From the NCBI GenBank assembly GCA_025506515.1, contig CM046444.1, positions 78,322,589-78,386,588 on the forward strand: a DNA stretch of 64,000 nucleotides. Reading direction: 5' to 3'. A program made the position numbers and the translations under genes. Source of the DNA: Flaveria trinervia. Its lineage: Eukaryota; Streptophyta; Magnoliopsida; Asterales; Asteraceae. Positions 56,932 to 64,000 of this stretch are shown in pieces; positions within the stretch are counted from its first letter, which is position 1; every line of letters begins with the position of its first letter. The notes under the pieces are model-generated. The model searched no databases and was not told where the DNA came from. It saw nothing but the letters and a program-made list of their open reading frames with translations.

Positions 56932-58100
56932 CTGATGCTACCAAAACACTTAGAAGATCTTTAATGTTGTGTAGTCTTCAGAATAATCAAGATCATCCCT
57001 TTCTTCATTTGATGGTCAGGATCATCAAGACTCTCATAGTATCTTCTCATTTCAAAGAGATCATGCAGAGGTAAGTTGATTATGTCTTGCCATGAGTAGA
57101 CATTTTCAACACCTTGATCTCTGATAACATTCCATCTTTCTGGATTGGTAGAGTAAGTCCAGGATAAGATGGGTGTCTCGGTTGCTAGATGAGCCACTTG
57201 CATAGGAGTTGATTGGGCTGCTCATCTGCACTTCCTCAGGTTGATCTGATTCAGCCTGGGGTGTAGAGGTAGATGACTTTGGCTTCCTCTTTTAGTCTTT
57301 GGTTTAGAGGCCATTTTCTTCTCCTCTTTAAAGTCTTTAACTGAGAAGACTGGTCTGCAGCACCATGTTGATCATCAGTGTCTTTCTCAGGGGGTGTTCC
57401 TCCCTCACAGGTTCAGAAGGAGGGGAGTTTGACCTGTCTTGGATCAGAAGAGAGAAGTTTGCTGAGGCTCAGCTGGAGGTTCTGGTTTCGTGTCTCTGGT
57501 GTTCAAACTTGACCTCCACTTCAGGTGGGGACTTGACTTGGAAGAGAGTGCAAGTCAATGAGTTCACCACTTTTAATCTTCTGCTTGATTACCCTTATAT
57601 GCTCATCCATTGTAGATAGAGACATGGGACCAAGTCTCCTTCCGGAGAATCCATATGACTTCAAGAAGCTCTCATTCTTTATCTGTCAGCAGACTTCTTT
57701 GCTTCTTTTGAATGATGGCTCTTGACTTTGCAGCTTCTTCCCTTAGCTTCCTTTTGGTTGTTTTTCTTTCTTTGACTAACTCAAGCTCAAGTTGCTTTAA
57801 GTACTCGAACTCAATGAAGTCATAGGACAGGGGAAAGAAGTGTTTTGCCTGATAGAAGTCTGTGGCACTCAGGTAGTTTATCATTTTGATTCTATCCTCT
57901 TCTTTATCTACCTGAGGTTCTTGTGGAACCACATCTTCCTGTGCAGGACTTTCTTGAACTGGAGAGAGAGTGGGAGTATGCTTGTGAAGTCTTTTCTGTC
58001 TCCTCTCCTCTTTGAATTGGAGAAGTAACCTTGCATCCTCTTTCTCCTTTATCTCTCTTGACACTCCATGTCAGCCAGTTCATTCAACTCTTCTAAGGGG
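56932..58100 (-). pseudogene. Accessory region of Copia D, C-terminal part
   Basis: Open minus-strand pieces 58064-57672 (Lys/Glu-rich, coiled-coil-like, with EFEYLKQLELELVKERKT) and 57203-56961 (LHDLFEMRRYYESLDD). Between them near 57,640 is SYGFSGRRLGPMSLST, the counterpart of E's AHGFSGRQVGPMSKRT. The last frame stops shortly before the purine tract. No known domain recognised. Confidence 0.68.
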
Positions 58101-60100
58101 AGGGAGATGATTCATCAACATCATAGTTCCTAGTCTGTAAATAATTAATCCTGACTGCCCTTTGTTCATCATTTTGAGTATTGGTCTGGGGGCAGCCCTG
58201 ATGGCAGCTAGCATGAATTTTGATGACCCAGAAGAAATTTCTCCCCTTAGCCTTCTTTCCTCTCTCTCTCTTCCTCCTCAATTTCCTCAGGAGTCATTAT
58301 CCTTTTCCCTTTGTCACCAACAGACCTTTGTGACTCAGGGTGGATTGAGGCTTGGCCTTCATTGCTTGGTGTAGCTTCCATGCTCTGGCCAGAGAGAGGC
58401 TGAGAGACACCTTCACCAGCAGGTGTCTCAGATGGAGTTTGGACCTCTGCAGCAGTTGTTGATGGTGAGACAAGGGTCTCAGGTTCTGCCACTGGGCCTT
58501 CAGCCAAGGTTTCCCCTATGAAACTAATCTTGGTCCACCTCAGCATCCAGTTGACCGATGACATTGCTGATTGCCTAAGTCTCCTTCTTAGAGAGAACTC
58601 TGCAAGGATCTGTCTTGGATTCTTTGAGCCAGCCTGTCAGCTTGTCTAGATTGCTTGGATGACAAGTGGCATGTTGACTAAATCCAGTCCTTCATAGAAG
58701 CTCAGGCTTTGGAACTGAAAGACTTCTTGTTGGCCTTGAACTCTGTGAAGTATGAGGGCTCTTCTGTCATCATCATACCTCCATCGGATGATGTAGTTGC
58801 CAGTTCCATGTGGTGGAGATGAGACAGCCCTTGGTATACCTTCCTCAAAGAGACTCCTGACGAGAGAGTCTATAGAGTCCACATTAATGTGAACTTGAGG
58901 AAGTTGCTGAGAATGACAACAGCAAGTGAGGATGGTGAGTCCTCTGTGTCCATTCTCTTTGAAGAACTCCCAGGTTCTGTGGTTGTGATAACTTTCTCCC
59001 CTTTTTGGTAGCATCACCCACTTGCATAGGTGAGCTGGAGGATAAATCAGTCACTTCCACGGTTCTGTGTTCCTGGTGAGCTCTCCTTAAAGGTCTCTCA
59101 GCTAGTTTTCCTGCAGATATGAAATCTTGAGTTGAGATCATTGACTCTGTTTTGCAGGGTAGTCACCTGAGATTCCAAGTGACAACCTTAGAGACTAGAT
59201 AGGTGCATGTTTGTGACAATTTTGTACCTTTAGTCTCAAATCCCCTCATCTTCATCAGAAGAATCACTGGGGATGAGAGGATTGGACCAAAGTCCTTCTC
59301 TCACCACCAGCTTGAGTTTCTTGGCTGCTGGTTTTCCTCTGCTCACTGGCAACCTCAGTTAAGATGCCAATGGGCTGAGTTGCCATGGTTGAGGTCTTAA
59401 TGATGTAATCACTTTCAAAAGTGAGAGCCTCTTCATATGGACATCCTGAACAAGTTCAGATGTGTCCACCTCAGTAATAGGTGACTGATGAGGGATAGAC
59501 TGAGGAGAGTCAGAGGTACTATTCTCTCTTTGAGTAGGGGAGGAGAAGAGAGACTCATGGTACTCACTGAATCCTAAGTCTTCATCAGTGTAAAAGGATA
59601 GGTTGGGAATTGGTTGGTTTAGATCCAAAGGCTGGGGATGGTAGCTATCCCCTGAAGGTTGTTCACTTGAGTGTTGAGACTCAAGTGAAGGCTTACAGTT
59701 GTTGGGCTAATGAGCTCATCAGGTTGAGCTTGAGGAACCTCAGCCTGATAGGTAAAGTAATGGGAGTGGTTTGCTCCTCAGGAGAAGTGGAGCTCTGGAG
59801 TCCACTTCTTCCTGTAAGGTTGAGTATTTGGGGGCCTGCACAGACTCAATAACCTGAGCAGGGGTTCGTTGGGATTTTCTTTTGTAGGTGATGAATATTG
59901 GAGGTTGTGAAGAGGGTAGGAGAGCAGTAGGTGTGGGTTCAACACTAGCTTGGACTGCTATGTTGTCACCTTGAGCAATGAGCTCTAACATTTTTGGGAC
60001 TAGGGCTGTTTCTACCCCTGAGAAGCCTACAGTTGGCTTCTTCATAATTTTAAAGATGCCGACCTTCATCTGTCCCAGTTTAAGAATATTGCCTGTTTCC
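58101..60100 (-). pseudogene. Accessory region of Copia D, middle part
   Basis: Open pieces 60105-59740, 59628-59359, 59141-58884, 59017-58646 and 58564-58247 on the minus strand. They give a Pro/Ser-rich stretch (SPTQRENSTSDSPQSIPHQS), then IIRWRYDDDRRALILHRV, which resembles the WYYDWRTAEAVIVL segment of ORF2 in G. A further Glu-rich stretch follows. A purine tract CCAAAAAGGGGAGAAAG lies near 58,995, as in E. Strongly degraded frames. Confidence 0.65.
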
Positions 60101-60753
60101 CTCAACTGTGAGCCCAGTTCACAGTTAGAATGTGTTGAACATATCTAGGAAACATGTAATATTCTAAGGAGTCTAAGTTTGCAAGTAAATTAGTATAAAC
60201 AAATTGTGAATACCTGAACTTGACCCCCTGAACCATCCCATGAACTATAAAGGAGAGATCCTCAGGAATCTGGTCCCATCCACCATGCTTGTTTGATAAG
60301 CTGTGGATAACCACATGGAGCAGGTATTTCCACTGGGATGAGACCTTCCCTTTCCTGAAGGTCTTTACAGAGAAATCTCCTTCATAGCCCATCTGCTCGA
60401 AGGAATGATTAACCGCTTCTTTTGGGAAGAACACTTCACCTGCTTCATCATCCAGCTGAAGATGTCGGTTGATGATGGCCGGAGTGATGAAAATTGTTCT
60501 CCCCTGCACCGTGGCAGACAGTGCCTTCTCCCATCCATAATGACCTCTTGGCAGGTCTTCCAGAATTCAAGCAAATGATCCTCATATAGAGGAGGATCAA
60601 TGGTTAGGGAGGTGAAGTAGTGAGACAAGACAAGAAACGGCAAACCTCTGAGAAATGAGGATCTTTGTCAGAGCATAACAGAGCAACCTGATTGTGTTGT
60701 CTGTGTAGCTGCATGGCAAAGTGAGGATCATTTCTGTGTGTAAGGTCAGCCAT
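60101..60753 (-). pseudogene. Accessory ORF of Copia D, N-terminal part
   Basis: ATG at 60753 (MADLTHRNDPHFAMQLHRQ) followed by HNQVALL as in E. Later frames 60643-60365 and 60509-60102 give LVLSHYFTSLTIDPPLYEDH, then FITPAIINRHLQLDDEAGE and WKYLLHVVIHSLSNKHGGWD. The latter pattern is shared with E and, less closely, with C and G. Function unknown; position is that of the env-like or additional ORF of SIRE/Maximus elements. Confidence 0.75.
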
Positions 60754-60866
60754 TGTGAGGTAGCTCAGAGATGAAGAGAAAAGAATGGGAAGGAAATTTC
60801 AGAGAGAAAGCTTTGGGTTTTAGGTATGGAAGAAAAGCAGATGATAGAAGAGGGGGGAAACCGTTG

Positions 60867-60876
60867 GGTTTATATG
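60867..60876 (-). promoter_or_regulatory. TATA-like site upstream of accessory ORF in D
   Basis: On the minus strand CTCATATAAACCCAACGG, 114 bases before ATG 60753 and about 127 bases after the palindrome array. The stretch between site and ATG is C/T-rich (CTTTCTCTCTG, TCTTTTCTCTTC) like a plant 5' leader with Y patches. Inferred internal promoter, parallel to that of C. Confidence 0.55.
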
Positions 60877-61002
60877 AGAGAGAAGGATTTCAGATAAAGT
60901 TTAATGAAAGAGGATAAACTTTGAAATCCGTATATCGGTCCCACCTCTGAAAAAGTAGTTTACCTTTTTGCTCAAAAAGTAGTTTTCTTGGAATTCAAAA
61001 AG

Positions 61003-61329
61003 CTTCCGAAAGGAATTTGTCTTCGGAAGTTGTGATTTAAAAAGCTTCCGAAGCTAAAGTGACTTCGGAAGAATTTTCCTGAGAGTCTTAAAGATTTATG
61101 CTTCGGAAGAGAAATAAACTTTTGGATGCTTTGTATAAGAATGAGCAAAGCTTCCGAAAGTAAGTTTTTGCTTCGGAAGGAAAAAGTCCTTAAAAATGAA
61201 TAAGTGTAAGTTAAGAATTTTAAGCTTCGGAAGATAAATTTTGACTTCTTCCGAAGGTAAAATTCTTTAGACAGTCATTTATTTTGAAGACATATTTTTT
61301 TTCCGAAGGTAAAATGTTATCTTCCGAAG
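61003..61329 (-). repeat. CTTC[C/G]GAAG palindrome array between pol and accessory ORF of D
   Basis: About eleven copies (exact ones at 61021, 61045, 61063, 61101, 61171, 61225, 61248 and 61321; CTTCCGAAA at 61003 and 61151). Both central bases occur. Denser than the LTR array. Confidence 0.9.
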
Positions 61330-61476
61330 TATCAAAAATTTTCAAGAATCCAAGGAAAGTCTTCAAAAAGAGTTTTCATTCAAAGAAAACATGAGCTTAT
61401 GAAAGTGATGAACTAGACAACTTAGGACACACATATTTTAAGAAGAAATAATTAGAATTAGTTTTAAGAAAAAAAT

Positions 61477-62909
61477 CTACTCAAAGTTAATCATCCCAAT
61501 AGATGATATCAGATACTTAAATCTCTGTTCATCAAAAGCTTTTGTGAACAGATCAGCATATTGTTCATCTGTGTGAACTTTGACTAGTTTAATTAACCCC
61601 TTTTCATAGTTATCTCTTATTAAATGATACCTGATGTTGATGTGTTTGGTCCTTGAGTGCTGCACAGGGTTCTCAGTGATAGAGATAGCACTGTTGTTGT
61701 CTATGTGGATAGGAGTCTCTTTGAAGTTAAATCCGTAGTCTAGCATCTGATTTTGAATCCAAAGCACTTGAGCACAGCAGCTTGCAGCAGCAATGTATTC
61801 AGCCTCAGCAGTTGATGCAGACACACAGGTTTGTTTCTTGCATTGCCATGAGACAACCCTTCCACCAAGGAATTGACATCCCCCAGATGTAGACTTGGCA
61901 GTCATGTTGCAGCCACCATAATCACTGTCTGTATAGGCATACAGATTGAAATTAGAATTCTTTGGATACCATAAACCAAGTGTTGAGCACCTTTGAGGTA
62001 TCTTAAAATCCTTTTCACAGTGATTAAGTGAGACATCTTAGGATTGGCTTGATATCTTGCACAAATACATGTAGCAAACATGATATCAGGCCTGCTAGCT
62101 GTAAGATACATAAGAGACCCAATCATAGCCCTGTATAAGTGCTCATCTACACACTCCCCCTCAAGATCTGGACCAAGGGAGTGGTTTCTGGCTATGGGTG
62201 TCTTAGCAGTTTTACAATCAGTCATGTTGAACCTCTTGAGTATATCTTGAACATACTTTGACTGACTTATGAAAGCCATCTTCAACCTGCTTCACTTGAA
62301 TTCCCAGAAAGAAATTAAGTTCTCCCATTGAACTCATTTCAAATCTATCTTTCATCAGCTTTTCAAAGTCTTTGCAGAGCCTTGAATTGGTTGAGCCAAA
62401 GATGATGTCATCCACATATACTTGAACTAGCAGAATGTCGTTTCCTTGTCCTTTGATGAAGAGAGTTCCATCTATAGTACCTCTCTTGTAACCATGTTTA
62501 CAGAGATACTCAGACAGTGTCTCATACCACTTCCTGGGTGCCTGATGCAGCCCATAGAGAGCTTTGTCAAGCTTGCAGACATAATCAGGATGATCAGGAT
62601 CTACAAAACCAGGTGGTTGTTTGACATAAACCTCCTCATCAATCACTCCATATAAGAAAGCACACTTTACATCAAGTTGGTAGACCTTGAAGTTCTTGGA
62701 TGCAGCAAATGCCAGAATATCCTAACAGCTTCTAGTCTAGCTACAGGAGCAAAGACATCAGTGTAGTCAATCCCTTCTTCTTGTGTGTATCCTTGAACAA
62801 CTAGTCTTGCCTTGTTCTTGATGATGATTCCTCTATCATCCTTTTTATTCCTAAAAACCCATTTGTTCCAATGGTAGTCTTCCCATGAGGAAGAGGACAA
62901 AGGTTCCAA
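61477..62909 (-). pseudogene. Reverse transcriptase and RNase H of Copia D
   Basis: Minus-strand frames 62909-62667 (KARLVVQGYTQEEGIDY, FAPVARLEAVRI), 62646-62218 (GLHQAPRKWYETL and the catalytic VQVYVDDIIFGS), 62285-61902 (TASRPDIMFATCICARYQA) and 61905-61477 (RNase H: STAEAEYIAAASCCAQVLW, DNNSAISITEN, KTKHI/RTKHINIRYHLIRD, ADLFTKAFDEQRF). Three frame breaks (about 62,660, 62,250, 61,905) and few stops make this the best preserved RNase H of the window. End at 61477. Confidence 0.92.
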
Positions 62910-64000
62910 ACTTTCTGTCTTTTGAATTGAAGCAGCTCTTGTTGCATAGCTTCAACCCAACTTCCATCCTTTAGAGCCTCCTCAACTTTCTTTGGCTCTA
63001 ACTGGGATAGAAAACAAGAGTGAAGACAACATTTGCTTCATGGTTTTGCCCTCTTGTCTTTACCCCGGAGATAACATCTCCAATGATGTTTTGGTAGGAT
63101 GAGACTTGTGGATCCTTAGCTGAGGGATCACAGCAAGTTGCTGAGATAGATCCAAATTTGAGAAATTTAGATCTGGTCTTGAAAATTGATCCTCCACATT
63201 ATCACACTTATCAAGATTAACTTGATCCAATGAGTGTGTGACATCATTGATGTTATCATCTATGGTATGGTTATTAGCATCAAGAGATTCTTGATCACTT
63301 TCACCATCACCATTGTTATCTTCTGCAATTGAGATGTCTTTATCTGGTTGAGAGGCCTCTGAACTGGAATTTGAAGGCATGCCAGATGTATCAGCTGGAT
63401 TTGTCATTATTGTGCTGATAGAAACCTCATTTGTGGAAGTAGTTTCAACTGGAGCTGAAGGTCTTCCTAGCTCAAATCTTGGATCAGGATCACCTGTATT
63501 TAAATTTTCTGCAGATCCTGAAACATGCTCACAAGATTTATTAAAACAGTTGGTAACTAAATCAAGATCAATAGCCAATCCGGACCAGAACCAGCCACAC
63601 TGGGAGTGTGCTCATTGAAAGTCACATTGGCTGACTCCTCAATGATTCTAGTTCTGAGATTGTATACTCTATAAGCTTTAGCTTGAGAAGAGTATCCAAT
63701 GAAGTGTCCATCGTCTGATTTCTCAGCAAACTTGGCAACTTGATCTTTGGTATTCAAGATGGTGCAGGGACATCCAAATGACCTGAGAAAACCAATGAAA
63801 GGTTTCCTCTTGTGCCAAAGTTCATAGGAGTCTTACCATGTGTCTTAACTACTAAGACTCTGTTTTGCACATAGCAGCAGTATTAACTGCCTCTGCCCAG
63901 AAGGTGATAGGCAGTTTAGAGTCAGACAACATAGTTCTTGCAGCTTCAATAAGTGTCCTGTTTCTCCTCTCAGCAACTCCGTTTTGCTGAGGAGTCCTGG
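62910..64000 (-). pseudogene. Integrase C-terminal part and linker of Copia D (partial)
   Basis: At the window edge the minus strand reads TPQQNGVAERR, the region of the catalytic Glu, then SFGCPCTILNTKDQVAKFAE and FIGYSSQAKAYRVYN near 63,680. The linker 63578-63060 is rich in Ser, Asp and Asn. Upstream protease and gag are outside the window. One shift near 63,850. Confidence 0.9.

Larger units (their letters stand above)
56144..64000 (-). mobile_element. Element D: SIRE-like Copia retrotransposon, minus strand, runs off the window
   Basis: Read on the minus strand from the right edge: integrase (window end), linker, RT, RNase H, CTTC[C/G]GAAG array, TATA-like site, accessory region, purine tract, 3' LTR. 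The 5' LTR and gag lie beyond 64,000. The last five bases before its LTR, CGCAT (56139-56143), would be one target-site copy. D is the same family as fragment E. Confidence 0.9.

Overview
The window reads as an intergenic, retrotransposon-packed block of a flowering-plant nuclear genome, probably a eudicot. I found no intact host gene, tRNA, rRNA or bacterial-type feature. Nearly every coding signal is Ty3/Gypsy or Ty1/Copia, mostly broken by stops and frameshifts. Labels used below: A = outer Gypsy, B = Gypsy nested in A, S = solo LTR in A, E = Copia fragment, G = 3' part of a Copia, F = Copia of another lineage, C = near-complete Copia, D = Copia on the minus strand running off the right edge.

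Left third (1-22,180): a minus-strand Copia integrase fragment (1-347) is interrupted by Gypsy element A (LTR 353-3133). A's LTR carries a MULE-like element (about 1602-2539) that holds a fragment of a host WD40 gene. A's gag runs into a piece of Copia gag (about 4207-5826). A is split at 6220/19103 by Gypsy element B (6221-19102; target-site copies TTTGG/CTTGG). The 3' part of B is present as three tandem units of about 1.78 kb (integrase end plus 5' part of the LTR). A resumes with RT, RNase H and integrase (19103-22180), itself interrupted by solo LTR S (21364-21877) with a perfect 5-bp duplication ATTTG.

Middle (22,181-40,664): E is a truncated Copia of the SIRE/Maximus type (pol plus a downstream accessory region). 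It meets, near 30,050, an inverted accessory block (about 30,050-32,240) of a second SIRE-like family. This is followed by that family's intact 379-codon ORF (32319-33458) and 3' LTR (33484-34202), together called G. Next is F, a third Copia lineage lacking its 5' LTR (34203-40664).

Right (40,665-64,000): a host sequence organised as an 869-bp tandem unit with a 20-bp minisatellite was entered by C (41789-55934, both LTRs, gag, pol and two accessory ORFs) and by D (56144 to beyond 64,000, minus strand).

The most notable pattern is in the SIRE-like families. Downstream of pol they carry an accessory gene that seems to have its own promoter. In C, the palindromic motif array and TATA box of the LTR U3 are repeated in front of the accessory ORF, with the same 15-16 bp spacing from motif to TATA. 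The two accessory ORFs look like exons of one gene joined across a 223-bp T-rich GT-AG intron. The other SIRE-like family (D and E) shows the same plan with a different palindromic motif, CTTC[C/G]GAAG. Family assignments come from motifs and copy-to-copy comparison by eye; no database search was possible.
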